From Brachycybe producta (Eukaryota; Arthropoda; Diplopoda; Playtdesmida; Andrognathidae), in the NCBI GenBank assembly GCA_036925085.1, contig JAUPFP010000009.1:1656001-1720000 (forward strand): a stretch of 64,000 bases of DNA. The letters are read 5' to 3'. Below are positions 31,476-43,199 of this stretch, in pieces. The notes under the pieces are model-generated. The model searched no databases. It was not told the origin of the DNA and saw only the letters and a list, made by a program, of their open reading frames with translations. A program made the translations under genes and the position numbers. How positions within the stretch are numbered: position 1 is the stretch's first letter; every line of letters starts with the position of its first letter.

Positions 31476-32888
31476 AGCTGTTCAAAGTCTCGAGACTGTT
31501 GCGAGACAATGCTCCGAAGTCTCGAGACTGTTGCGAGACAATAATCCGAAGTCTCGAGACTGTTGCCAGATAACGCTCCAAAGTCTCGAGACTGTTGCCC
31601 GACAACGCTCCAAAGTCTCGAGACTGTTGCCAGATAACGCTCCAAAGTCTCGAGACTGTTGCCCGACAACGCTCCAAAGTCTCGAGACTGTTGCCCGACA
31701 ACGCTCCAAAGTCTCGAGACTGTTGCCCGACAACGCTCCAAAGTCTCGAGACTGTTGCCCGACAACGCTCCAAAGTCTCGAGACTGTTGCGAGACATTGT
31801 TACGAAGCCTCGAGACTGTTGCGAGACATTGTTACGAAGCCTCGAGACTGTTGCGAGACATTGTTACGAAGCCTCGAGACTGTTGCGAGACATTGTTACG
31901 AAGCCTCGAGACTGTTGCGAGACATTGTTACGAAGCCTCGAGACTGTTGCCAGACAACGCTCCAAAGTCTCGAGACTGTTGCCAGACAACGCTCCAAAGT
32001 CTCGAGACTGTTGCGAGACAACGCTCCAAAGTCTCGAGACTGTTGCGAGACAACGCTCCGAAGTCTCGAGACTGTTGCCCGACAACGCTCCGAAGTCTCG
32101 AGACTGCTGCCCGACAACGCTCCGAAGTCTCGAGACTGCTGCCCGACAACGCTCCGAAGTCTCGAGACTGCTGCCAGACAACGCTCCGAAGTCTCGAGAC
32201 TGCTGCCAGACAACGCTCCGAAGTCTCGAGACTGCTGCCAGACAACGCTCCGAAGTCTCGAGACTGCTGCCAGACAACGTTCCGAAGTCTGGAAACTGCT
32301 GCCAGACAACGTTCCGAAGTCTCGAAACTGTTGCCAGACAACGTTCCGAAGTCTCGAAACTGTTGCCAGACAACGTTCCGAAGTCTCGAAACTGTTGCCA
32401 GACAACGTTCCGAAGTCTCGAAACTGTTGCCAGACAACGTTCCGAAGTCTCGAAACTGTTGCCAGACAACGTTCCGAAGTCTCGAAACTGTTGCCAGACA
32501 ACGTTCCGAAGTCTCGAAACTGTCGCGCGACAATGTTTCGAAGTCTTGCGACTGTTGCGAGACAATGATCTGAATTCTCCAGACTCTTGCGAGAAATAAT
32601 TCCCGTGTCTTTTCACATTTTTGTATTTTGATACAATGCTGTGCAATATTTCGTAGTGTCTAATTGCTGAAACAAAGAACTACCAGTCAGTTTATGTACT
32701 CCCCAAAAAATGAATACGTGGACCAATCAGAAAACACAATATGACAAGACGATTTGCAGACAGTGGTCTTGTCCAAAGGAATAATTGCATAGATACTATC
32801 TAAATACAAAGTCTCACAACTTTATCTTGACCGTCGCAATACATCAGTAAGCGACTTTATAATATATCCAAGTGTATACTAGGCTTAA
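31255..32888. mobile_element. Foldback-type element enclosing the 32-bp minisatellite
   Basis: Left terminus AAAAGCCTAGTACACACTTG and right terminus, read inward on the minus strand, TTAAGCCTAGTATACACTTG, each continuing GGATA and a GTCGC/GTGGCGC word. The interior is dominated by the tandem array at 31480-32590. No gene. Confidence 0.55.
31480..32590. repeat. 32-bp minisatellite, ~34 copies
   Basis: Unit of the form AAGTCTCGAGACTGTTGCCA + GACAACGCTCCG (32 bp), containing the 8-bp palindrome TCTCGAGA. Sub-blocks differ: a CATTGTTACGAAGC variant (about 31790-31940), CTGCTGCC (32100-32290) and AACTGTTGCC (32310-32520). Because 32 is not divisible by 3 and the unit lacks stops, each strand is open in all three frames (the longest is 401 codons). 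The predicted peptides are artefacts of the period. Confidence 0.92.
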
Positions 32889-33593
32889 CACTTGTCAGAG
32901 CTTACGCTCGTATATCTCCGCTTTGCGAGCCACACATTGCTTTTTATAAGCCACACATTGTTCTCGTGAGCCACACAATTGTTCTTGTGAGCAACGCAAA
33001 GTGACCAATCATAAAATTCTCAAGAGGGCAAGGACAATGCTGATGGCGTGGATGTCTCCCCCCCCCAACCCCGTCTCCCCGCACAAACTGACTTATAAAT
33101 TATAATCAAGCTTTTGTGTTAAGAGAAATACAAAGACAACTTTCTTTTAAGAGAGAGATCTATTTTCATTTTCTATAAAATAGGAAGGAAGTTTTTAAAA
33201 ACTTTTTTTCTTCAATAGTTTTGTCCTGTCCCATTCTCTTTTTTCGTAGTTTACTGAATTGTCCATCATCATCCAGGGTTTCGACCATCAGAAAAGAAAA
33301 ACCTACAATTTGAGTCTTAAAAATAAGTCACGCAAAGTTTAACCTGAGGCTGAGATTTGAAGAACATTTGAGCACAGTGTCCTCTCTTTCTCTCTCCTCT
33401 AATAACAAAAAAAAAAGCTAAAAGTGGAAACAACATTAACATTGTTCCTAATCTTTTTTATGCCCTCCGTCCTTTAATAAAGAAAAAGAGTAAAAATCTA
33501 TATAATGAGCTACCCTAATACTGTAATACAAGGTGGCCTTGTCTGTATTGTTTAGACCCCCCCCCCCCCCAAAAAAAAAAAACCTTTCCTAAA
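32889..33593. other. Intergenic, no gene
   Basis: 32920-33000 has repeated GAGCCACACA words like those left of the minisatellite. The rest has polypurine/polypyrimidine runs, including a C-run then an A-run at 33555-33582. Confidence 0.45.
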
Positions 33594-34283
33594 TTAAGCC
33601 GCTATTACACTAGCAACTTTTAATGCAATAAAATGTGCAATGTGACATGCAACTTCCTTGTTTATAGTGTGATATGTGACATGCAACCTGATAAAACTTT
33701 TTTTTAACTAGTGTCAAACTCAAGTCTCATTGAGTTGCACATGTTCAACTTTGAGAGACTTTTCAAGTGAACTTTCTGACAAACAACCAAGCAGGCTGTT
33801 TGCTGGAAATGACATCAGAACTTTGAATGAAATTCCGGTTTATGAACTTCCTGTTAGGGGCTAATCATAATGGATTTCCTGAAATGGCGTTCATGAAACC
33901 GGAATTTCATTCAAAGTTCTGATGTCATTTCCAGCAAACAGCCTGCTTGGTTGTTTGTCAGAAAGTTCACTTGAAAGGTCTCTCAAAGTTGAACATGTGC
34001 AACTCAATGAGACTTGAGTTTGACACTAGTTAAAAGAAAAGTTTTATCAGGTTGCATGTCACATATCACACTATAAACAAGGAAGTTGAATGTAAATAAA
34101 ATGTCTGCCTGTTGTCTGGACGCCATTTTATTTTTCGAAGTGGTTTTAAAAAAATTATTGGCAACTATAGGTTGCATAGTGTGATACATAGAAGTTTATT
34201 ACAAAGTTCTAGTTGCAAGTCACATCACAGGTTGAATTGCAAGTTGAATTGCATTTGAGGTTGCTAGTGTAATACCGGCTTAA
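33594..34283. mobile_element. Long-arm palindromic element, TTAAGCC ends
   Basis: TTAAGCCGCTATTACACTAG begins the element and its inverse ends it with one mismatch. The inner arms of about 200 bp (GTGTCAAACTCAAGTCTCAT ... and inverse) meet near 33870. A related element begins at 63411 and runs off the window. No gene. Confidence 0.75.
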
Positions 34284-34475
34284 CAGTAAGGGGGGAACAA
34301 ATTCGAGCAGGTAATGTTCACAGCTGATGATGAATCTGATGGAGCACAAACAACACCAAACAGAAGAGGTATTATTAAATGCCATCAACAAAAAAAACAA
34401 CAACGCTGACTCATTATTAAACCTCAGGCTAAAGTCAATAACTTTTAACATAAAACATTTTTATAAGTTTTATTT

Positions 34476-35142
34476 CAAGAGGCTACACATCGCAAAATTA
34501 CTTCGAAAAATCTCCACAAAGAGCGCAAGCATCGTTTTTTTTTTATTGAGCCCATAGACCGAATGTTAACGAAAAAAACGTTCATTTTTAAAATTATTCA
34601 CATTTAAAGTTGTCCAATATTAAGTTTTCAAAGTGCAATGTGCACCTTAAATATATGCTGATCGAGTGACAGAATGACAAAAAATTGGTAAGTGCGGTTC
34701 TATTTTTTAAAAAATATTTCAAAATCGCGAATTTCTAACTCTTATGTTAAACTCCATTGAGTACAAAAAAGTACAACCATTAACATTTTCATAAAAATAC
34801 CTACAAATTATTTTAAAAAAAAAACAAAAAAATCTATAAAGAAACATAAGAGTTAAAAATTGGCCCTTTTTGAATTTTTTTTTTAAATTGAAGCACACTT
34901 TGCAATTTTTTGACGATGATCACTAGATAAACATATTTAAATTGCACGTTGTAACACTGAACCATTAAAATTGAACAACTTTAAAAATATGAAAAATAAA
35001 CATACTGCTGCCACTGTGTATTTTTTTAAAAAAATTAACATTTTTTTCTTTAACATCGACGGTCTATGGGGCTCAATAGAAAAACGATGCTAACGCTCTT
35101 TGCGGAGATTTTTCGAAGTCATTTTGCGATATAGCCTCTTAA
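34476..35142. mobile_element. TTAA foldback family A, copy 4
   Basis: Diverged copy with degenerate inner right arm; ends AAGAGGCTACACATCGC and GCGATATAGCCTCTTAA. Confidence 0.7.
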
Positions 35143-35565
35143 ATATACATTTTCATTTTACGAATGTCATCTAAAGGATTGTCTCCCATTGTGATAATTT
35201 GCCTTGCATTCTGGGAATATTCACAGAGCATCGTGAAATGATAGGTCGGGTCAACTGATAAATGCCCGGAAGTATGAGGATGGCCAAAAATCATTTCCCG
35301 CCTCTCCTAAGTTAAGTTTCTATATTTATGAGAAGATAATTTTGCTGTCAAACTTAATGCAGCAATGAAAAATGATTTTTTTCTTCTTCCCCAAATTTAT
35401 CAAATATCAATTCACCTCAATCAGTCATATTCATCTATTGTTCTAGTTTCTAAAGCGCTTTAAAAGTGTTTTTTTTTTCTTCTTTAATGTTGCCTTTTTT
35501 TTTTTAAAAAAAGTTCACATCCATTATGTAAATTTGTCTCTGAACTGTGTTAGCAAATTTACTTG

Positions 35566-36082
35566 TAAGGCGCATTCACACTAGGCTGGTTGTAGCCCTC
35601 TAGCAGTATAGTGATTATAACAGCGGCTGATGAAGGTGAACACTGAACATGTCCAACTCTAGCAGCTACCAGCTGGTCATGTGACTCCCTTCCTGCTGCT
35701 ACCAGCTAGTCTGAACCCTTTGTCGACAGTAGTGGCAACAGGCATATAAAAATAGGGAATAACTTAAGTTGGCTCCGCCCTTTTTATGACGACCAGCAAC
35801 TTCTAATTGGTTTGTTGTGTGGTTCGACGTTGAAAAGGGCGGAGCATGTGACGTCAGACTACATAACCAACCAATTAGAAGTTGCATTTGCGTTCTTCCC
35901 CATTTCTAAATGCCTGTGTAGGCTTGGTTGTTGTTAGATTTTGTGTTTTTGCAACACGGTGATTGGATGATTTGCGCTGCTAATGCCAACAGTGACTGGG
36001 CAAGTGTGAACCCAAAGCAGCCGCTGCTTGCTGTTGTTGCTATTAGCAAGCAGCAACCAGCCTAGTGTGAATGCGCCTTTAA
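35566..36082. mobile_element. TIR element with nested family B MITE
   Basis: TAAGGCGCATTCACACTAGG and, at the right end, CCTAGTGTGAATGCGCCTTT form inverted repeats of at least 24 bp. Inside lies a family B MITE (35738-35918). 35143-35565 shows no gene. Confidence 0.7.
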
Positions 36083-36493
36083 GAATTTTTTTAAGATGCA
36101 ACTGAAAAAGATCTAACATCGATTCATATTAAGTGCAGAAATGCAAGTCACCAACTTTTTTTTTTCTCCATAAGGAAAATCCAAAGTTAAACTAATTTAA
36201 GAGATTTGAAAATTTCTGTGCTAACGGTATTTTTATGTTTTCTTCTAAAGCCCCCCTTTCACACCTACAATTATCTCTTAAATACATTTATAAATGAATT
36301 TAAAAATGCGAGAATGCATGTGAACAACGACGTGAATGTTAAATTATTTGTTCAAGATTGCATTAATGTCGAAAATGTTCTATTTCTTCTTAAATGATCA
36401 AGTCTACTAGAGCGCTTTCTCAGGATTACCATCATTCTCATGTAATTTACAAAGCTATATATACGATGCGCTCTGCAACATATTTAGCACAAA

Positions 36494-36755
36494 TGCAATC
36501 AAAAACGGGACGAACAGAAGATGGCTCCGCCCTGTTTATGACGAACAACAACTTCTAATTGGTTGGTTATGTAGTCAGACGTCACATTCTCCGCCCTTTT
36601 CAACGTCGAACCACACAACAAACCAATTAGAAGTTGAAGGTCGTCATAAAAAGGGTGGAGCCAACTTCTGTTCATCCCGTTTTCTAATTGAAAAGCGATG
36701 CAAGCGCTCTTTGTGGAGATCTTTCGAAGTAATTTTGTGATGTAGCCTCTTTAAA
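36494..36755. repeat. Family B MITE joined to family A fragment
   Basis: Family B at 36494-36690 with degraded left end is followed directly by the right end of family A (36691-36755, GCGCTCTTTGTGGAG to GATGTAGCCTCTT). Confidence 0.65.
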
Positions 36756-38384
36756 TTTTTTTTTTTAATTTCTTTTACGAATTTGTTCAGTTTTATCATC
36801 CTTGTCAGCGTCAAAAATTATTTTTCCTTTCAGAAAAGTTATCAAACGCCTTTAAAAAAACCTTGAAACCATGCCATTGATACCGTTATTATTACATTAA
36901 AAAAGTTGCAACCATGTTAATAATATAGATCTTTGTCACATTGTGAGATAAGAACTTGAAAAGTACTGGAAATTGAATTTGCATCCGTCTTTGTCAGAAA
37001 CACTCTTAAATTTATTTATCTGGATGTATATCATTTTTTTTGGAGGGGGGGGGGGCGGCATCCATATATTTTTCACCTCCCATTCCTTCAGTCTATAAAC
37101 AGCTTCATAATGCAAGACAAGTTGCACTCAAAACTTGTTTACACGGATACAAGATACAGAATCAAGAAGCATTTTTTTTAACAAAAAAAAACACACACAA
37201 ATACCAGCTTTGTACATACAGCACATTTTTAAAAACACTAAACTACAAGAGATAACCCTAAAGCTGGAACTTCATACCTGCTACCTCGAGCCAGTGGAGC
37301 AACAACGAGGAGGACGGGGGAAAGTTAATCTCCGGGCGCCAACAAACAGGGGCGCCAAACGTTTAGAAATTAAAATTTAAAAAAAAATTTTGAAAGTCGA
37401 CTTTTTTGCGACTATTTTCCTAATTGCACATTTATTTAATTAAGTAGTTTTCATGTATTGTACAAATTACTCACACTAGTAAACCAGTCGTGCAATTTGC
37501 AAAATTTACAAAAAGTTGTAAGCTGTTCTGTAAAGCAATACCTAACTAAAGCAAATACTGTATAGTAGTTTTTGATTTTAAGCTAACACTTGCAAGCCTA
37601 AAAATTCACATTTATTCACACTATACAAGCTAGTGTGAGTAGCCTGTAGGGAGGTAAGGAGCGTTCACAGTAATGTAGTCTCTGGGCACAAAATTCCTAG
37701 TTGCGGCACTGCCTCGAGCATAGCGTCTGCAACTAGCAACTTGAAGTAGCAAGTCGCTGGCACACACTACATATGTGCTGCACCTACAAACGTTTTGGGC
37801 GTGTCTTCACGGTGTGCGATGTCATAAACAATGGCGTTGAAGACGCCATATCCAACAAAATCTGGTCTTTGATTGGTTGTTGGGTAGCGACTTGAAACGT
37901 TTGCGACCTGAAGCTTCTGTTTGAACACAAGCTTGGCGACAGAGTAGCAAGCTGCGACGCTTTGACAAGTCGCTAATATTTGCATTTATATGGCATGAAG
38001 ACGCGCATGTGCGCTGACGCTCGCTAGAGGTAGGTCGCTCGACGTCGCGTGAATGAAGCAAACAGTTTGCAACAACTGCAGTTTGCAACAATTGCAGTTC
38101 GCAACACATGAGGCTGCTAGCAAATGAGGCCACAGATTCCTCAAATGACTGTTGCTTGCATTGCAGCCTCTGGCCAAAAGCCAACACTTTCAGGCAGCAA
38201 ACTGTTAACTACAAAACAATCTACAGCATGCGCAAAGATGACAAACTTAATACTGAGGCTCGGATTTGTATGCAATATCAAACAAATGTTTCTCAATCTG
38301 TGGCACAAGGGCCAATTGTGAAGTAACAATTCCGTTTAGATCATCCAACAATTATTAATTTTTTTTCATCTTGAAAAAAAGGCT
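36756..38384. other. Intergenic, GCAAC/GTCGC-rich block
   Basis: No gene supported. 37680-38110 is rich in GCAAC, GTTGC and AAGTCGC words in both orientations, like the interiors of the foldback elements, and may be a decayed member of that group. A G-run lies near 37042-37053. Confidence 0.4.
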
Positions 38385-38793
38385 TTTTTCGTTTTTCGAA
38401 TCGTTCGAAATCCTAACCTAAAAAAAAAACTTAAGACTTTGGTTAAATTAGTTTTAACTCCATTGACGTCCAATAGAAGCGTTCACTAACAAATAAAACC
38501 AGCAATTGTTGCAATTTCGGTGTTGTACCCGGATCACCAATATCATCACCTTGTGGCCACCCTGAATGCCGCCACACTTGTTTTTTTATAATTAATATAT
38601 TAATATTTAATATTATTTCATTTATTTGTATCTTCTTAATGAATTATGTAATAATATTCTTACATGAAGGATTCGAAATTTAGGAGATTCGAGAATCTAT
38701 TAGGATTCGGATTCGAGAACCTTTTAGGATTCGGATTCGAGAACCTTTTAGGATTCGGATTCGAGAAAATTTAGGATTCGTCCCACCTCTAAT
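38385..38793 (+). repeat. ATTCG-rich repeat family, copy 2
   Basis: Same order of words as 17148-17567. Its right end has three tandem AGGATTCGGATTCGAGAA units before GGATTCGTCCCACCTCT. Confidence 0.6.
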
Positions 38794-39298
38794 ATTTTTC
38801 AATCATAAAAAAAACTTAAATCTTCTATCATTCTAGGTTTTGAAAACAATTTGATTTTTTTTTTCTTTCGTAACGTTGTTTCTAAAACAGTTCGCTTCAC
38901 GTTTTCTGCATTTCAGCCACCTAAACAGATTTTATCTAACACAACAACAGTATACATGTAGATAAATAAGCCTTAGGGTCTGAACCATGTCTAAAAGGCA
39001 ACAACTGAAAGCATCAATCATATTTTCAAATAAAAAATAATGATTCACTTGTTGCAACTTTGACTGATACTGGCAGTGTGGAAGCCAATCTGTAACATGG
39101 AATTACTTCAATGTTTTATCATCATCATGTCTTCCTAATAAGGAAGACATTTTGAGTTACTAGTGGCAACAACAACAACAAAAAAACATCAACAAAATCG
39201 AGAACACACACTTGCAACCTTATTAATTAACAAATTAAAATGTTAAAAGAGGCCACAAACGAGTATAAAAAATATTATGATCCAATGACCAAAATACA
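38794..39298. other. AT-rich, no gene seen
   Basis: No open frame or repeat of note. Confidence 0.5.
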
Positions 39299-39673
39299 CA
39301 GGCAATTAGAAATCGGGACGAACAGAAGTTGGCTCCGCCCTTTTTATGACGACCGGCAACTCCTAATTGGTTGGTTATGTAGTCTGACGTCACATGCTCC
39401 ACCCTTTTCACGGTCGAACCACACAACAAACCAATTAGAAGTTGCCGGTCGTCATAAAAAGGGCGGAACCAGGCAATTAGAAATCGGGACAAACAGAAGT
39501 TGGCTCCGTCCTTTTTATGAGGACAGGCAACTTCTAATTGGTTTGTTGTGTGGTTCGATCTTGAAAAGGATGGAGCTTGTGACGTCAGACTACATAACCA
39601 ACCAATTAGAAGTTGCCGGTCGTCCTAAAAGCGCGGAGCCAACGTCTGTGTGTCCCGATTTCTAACTGCCTGT
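39299..39673. repeat. Two abutting family B MITEs
   Basis: Copies at 39299-39470 and 39470-39673, head to tail with no spacer. The first lacks its final outer arm. Each has GACGTCA in the centre. Confidence 0.7.
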
Positions 39674-39697
39674 CTTCTGGAGTACTTACTTGATTCT

Positions 39698-40257
39698 ACA
39701 CACACACACACACACACTTTGACATAAAACAAGACCAAAAAAACAGCCCTCCCCCCTATCTTTAGCTTGTTTCTCTTCCAATCTCTTGTCATTGTAGTTG
39801 TTACTTGTCACTTTTGTCTTGTCACAATTTAAAAATACAATTTTATCAGTTTTAAAACTGAATAACAAAACAAAAATCAACTAAAAACTTTCAAGTCAAG
39901 TCAGATTATAGTTGAACAAAAGACGTCTGGTAGATAAGAAACCTTTCTTTTCATAGATTTTCTTAAGTCTTTCTCTAAAGAGGAGACCCTCTCTTCTCCA
40001 AAAATAATTGCACCTTTTGTGTATATTGATAATTACCCAGGGCTAAAAAACAAGAGGAGCTTCTCATTTATACTTAAAACACTTAGGCAAAGTTCTCTGA
40101 CCTAAAAAGTCTAAAACTACACAAAATGAAATTTATCCACCAAAAAAAAATACAAGACTCGGTACTACGGTAGCCAGCCACAGTTGGGTTTTCAACTGCC
40201 TCCAGACTCAAATTCAAGAAGGAAACGTTAACCTTGTCACACACACACACACACTAC
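39698..40257. other. Intergenic with CA microsatellites
   Basis: (CA)n at 39698-39717 and about 40240-40253. No gene. Confidence 0.5.
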
Positions 40258-41165
40258 AACAGGATCGGAAAGGAACGAATCGGAATATTTTGATAACAAA
40301 CATTTCAATGGGAGCCCCACACCCTAGCTTCGATCGGATCGGAAACGCCACGGAACGAATCGGAATATTTGATAACAAGCATTTCAATGGAGTTCCCCGG
40401 GACACTAGCTTGGATCGGATCAGAAACGCCACGTCGGATCGGATGCGGCAAGCTCCACCGAAGTGCTTGTTATCGAAATATTCCGATTCGTTCCGTTCTG
40501 ATCCCGATGTAGTGTGCGAGACAAGCTTTACGAACGGATACGAGTTTTGTCCGCACATTAGGTCCGAACTGGCGATCGGAAATCGTATCTAAAATTGAAT
40601 GATGCAAATAGTGAGGAAGGTTTGCACGCTGAGCCAGCGCATGCACATAGTTTCGCATTCTCTGGCAAACCGACTCGTTAAAGTCCAATCCGATCCAACG
40701 TGGCTTTTCCGATCTGAACCAAGATAGTGTGCGGGGCTCCATTGAAATGCTTTTTATCAAAAAATTCCGACTCGTTCCATTCCGATACGACGTGGCGTTT
40801 CCGATGCGATCCAAGCTAGGGTGCAGGGCTCTGTTGAAGTTGAAATACTTGTTATCAAAATATCCCGATTCCTTCTGTTCCGATCCAACATGGCATTTCT
40901 AATCCGATCCAAACTAGGGTGCGGGGCTTCACTGAAATGCTTGTTATCAAAATATTCCGATTCATTCCATTCCCATCCGATTTTAGGAGAAGTTCAATTT
41001 GACGATGATGTATGGGTCTCGTCTCAGTGACAACCACTTGTGATTGGGAATTGTGCCCCTGCCACATGGCTCTCCAGCTGATTGAACCGAATAAGCTAGG
41101 GTGCGGGGACGACACTGAAATACTTGTTACCAAAATATTCCGATCCGATGTAGTGTGCGGTAAGC
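40258..41165. repeat. GATCGGA-rich direct and inverted repeat cluster
   Basis: Units such as GAACGAATCGGAATATTTTG plus GATAACAAGCATTTCAATGG occur twice directly (about 40270, 40355) and at least three times inverted (about 40735, 40850, 40930, 41105). The block with ACGAGTTTTGTCCG (40545) is related to 59270-59320. It is a foldback cluster of unknown class. Confidence 0.55.
40992..41090 (+). mobile_element. CR1-type LINE 3' end fragment
   Basis: Matches 60108-60220 at CAATTT.AC.ATGATGTAT, TGACAA.CA.TTG and CCTGCCACATGGCT, then AGC.GATTG. This is the final coding bases and 3' untranslated region of the LINE family, embedded in the repeat cluster. Confidence 0.55.
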
Positions 41166-41340
41166 TTTAGCATTTTTAACTTCAACTTGAAACTTCCGAA
41201 CAACACGCTTAAATGCCACCTACATGATGCACACCAGTCGTACTGTTGACGGTATTTTCGAAAATAGCCAGTGTTACTGTGGTACACTCAACAGAGTCAA
41301 CACATAGAGTCTAGATACATGTAGGATTAGGGTACGGGCT

Positions 41341-41646
41341 AAACGTCTGTATGACAATACTGACTAATCACTATAGTAATGAGTATCATCATAGAAAGTG
41401 GGGCAATTAAAGCATTTTTATGCCGATACAGAGTGGACTCTGTATCGGCCTGAAAATCCTTTAATTTGCGTGCTTTTTATGGTGAAAACATTTGTATGCT
41501 ATACATATGAATAGCCATAAAAATGATAGAAAACGAAAAAAATTTATACCGATACAGAGTCGACTCTGTATCGGCCTGAAAATACTTCAATTGCCGCACT
41601 TTTCTATGATGATACTGATTAGTCAGTATCACCATACAGACGTTTT
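41341..41646. mobile_element. Foldback element with two 26-bp palindromes
   Basis: Outer inverted repeats AAACGTCTGTATG (41341) and CATACAGACGTTTT (to 41646), with TGACTAATCA inside. Two internal palindromes with arms CCGATACAGAGT are at 41423-41448 (one central mismatch) and 41549-41574 (perfect, centred on GTCGAC). Confidence 0.65.
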
Positions 41647-42134
41647 AATTAGCCTGTCCCATAGACCTTCAAAACAAACTGCAAGAAAACTGATTCATTC
41701 AGTACGAACATACTGAAGGACAAAAACGTTTTTTTTTGTAAAATTTGGACGCAAAACGACAAGCGAACGTTTTTTTTTTGAAGTTCTTTGATGGCAATAT
41801 CTTAAAAAATAAACAATATATAGTTCAGTTTGAAAAATGACCCGTTTTTTATGTTTTTCCACTGACATTTCATGAAAAACTATTTTCACCTAAATTTCAA
41901 ACTGTCATAATAAGTTTATTTTGAAAGATATCTATCACGAAAAAAAAACATTTAGCATTATCACCAATTATTCCAGTTTCTAAAACACTCAAGAATTTTT
42001 TTTCGTAATGTATCCTCTGAAAAATGTTCGGCTTAAAAATATACATTTTCTCAAAATCGCGTTGTGGATGGAAGAGATTTCCAGTAACCACGGACGCGCG
42101 CCATCAACAATTTCGTCCAATTTTGTCCAATGTT
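41647..42134. other. AT-rich, no gene seen
   Basis: No supported feature. Confidence 0.5.
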
Positions 42135-42510
42135 TGGACAAAAAACGAATCCTACATTTTCTCAAATCCGAATCCTAAAAGGTTTTCGAATCTCCCGAAT
42201 CCTTCATACAAGAATTCTATATTATTCAATAAGAAGATACAAATAAATTAAATATTAAATATTGGTGATCCGGATACCACTGAATTTGCAACAAACGCCG
42301 GTTTTTTTGTTAGTGAACCGCTTCTATTGGACGTCAATGGAGTTTAAAACTACTTTTACCAAAGTTTTTAACAGTTTTTTTAAGGTTAAAATTCAAAAAA
42401 TTTGAAAGACGAAAAAAAAAAAAAAAAAAAAAGCGTAAAGATTCGAGTTTTCGAATCTCGAATATTTTTCCAAGATTCGCGCGGGATTCGAATGTCCCGA
42501 CATCCCTACT
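42135..42510 (-). repeat. ATTCG-rich repeat family, copy 3 (inverted)
   Basis: Reverse-complement order of the family words, from TCCGAATCCTAAAAGG to GGGATTCGAATGTCCC. Contains a long A-run at 42413-42431. Confidence 0.6.
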
Positions 42511-42671
42511 AAATATCTATACAGCCAGCCACCTCTTAAAACAACATTCCTTTCTTTAACTAACAGACTAATTGAGACTTGCCTTTGAAGGAATCGGACA
42601 AGATCTGTGTTTTATCTTTTTAGTTGCAATTTCCCACCAAGGAATATGAGAATGTGGACGAAAATTTACAC

Positions 42672-43170
42672 CTGGATATTTGGCAGGAAGAGGAGGAGGA
42701 GGAGGAAGATGGCCAACACTACTACAGTTCGAAGAAGAAGAACAGATCTTCGAAGACGTCGACAAAGAAAGAGACTGCGTTTGTGGCGATGACGACAATT
42801 TTGTAGGATGTGGAGGAGGTAAACAACAACACTGACCACTACTTCCATGTGGACACATGGACATTGGCTTTCGTAACCAACTACGAGGCAGTGTCAAGCC
42901 GCCGCCACCACCACCACCACCACCACCGCCGCCACACTTCAATTCGGAACCAGTCAAACTGGTCGAAACACTCAAATGAAAATGAGATTTGGCTCTTAGT
43001 AAGGGAGAATTGCACCGAACCACCCTCCGTTCGCACTGTTCCTTCGACATATGCCGAACATGATGATCACGATGCCGCATACGTCCGAGTGTGGTGGTTG
43101 TATGCCACGGAGGGTCAGCATCGGTACAACTCATAAGAGTCAAAGGTCTCAGTCCAACATTACTGGCCAT
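42672..43170 (-). CDS. Candidate first coding exon, Gly/Pro/Ser-rich
   Basis: A minus-strand open frame with better base composition than its surroundings. The chosen ATG at 43170 has A at -3 and G at +4; an in-frame ATG at 43179 and then a TGA lie just upstream, as for a first coding exon. It encodes MASNVGLRPLTLMSC and onward, a run of 12 Gly (from the CCA/CCG repeat at 42900-42935), KPMSMCPHGS, Ser-rich segments and PPPPPLPAKYP. It ends in phase 1 at a good donor, CCAG/GTGTAA (42671). It is on the navigator strand, so an alternative navigator 5' exon is possible. It cannot splice directly to 24701 (phase 0), so an intermediate exon would be needed. It may belong to another gene or be non-coding. 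Confidence 0.4.
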
Positions 43171-43199
43171 CGTAAACATAACTTCTTGTCACCTCATTT

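Noticed and set aside
31480-32590. CRISPR-like array of ~32-bp repeats
   Set aside because: There are no unique spacers: the units are directly contiguous and vary in blocks. The genome is eukaryotic.
31363-32646. Long overlapping open frames (200-401 codons) on both strands
   Set aside because: They are produced by a 32-bp tandem repeat without stops. All frames are open, none has a start context or splice support, and peptides simply rotate through the same three phrases.
42607-43136. Plus-strand open frames opposite the Gly-rich exon
   Set aside because: They are antisense shadows. The minus-strand frame is longer, has a good ATG and ends at a consensus donor.
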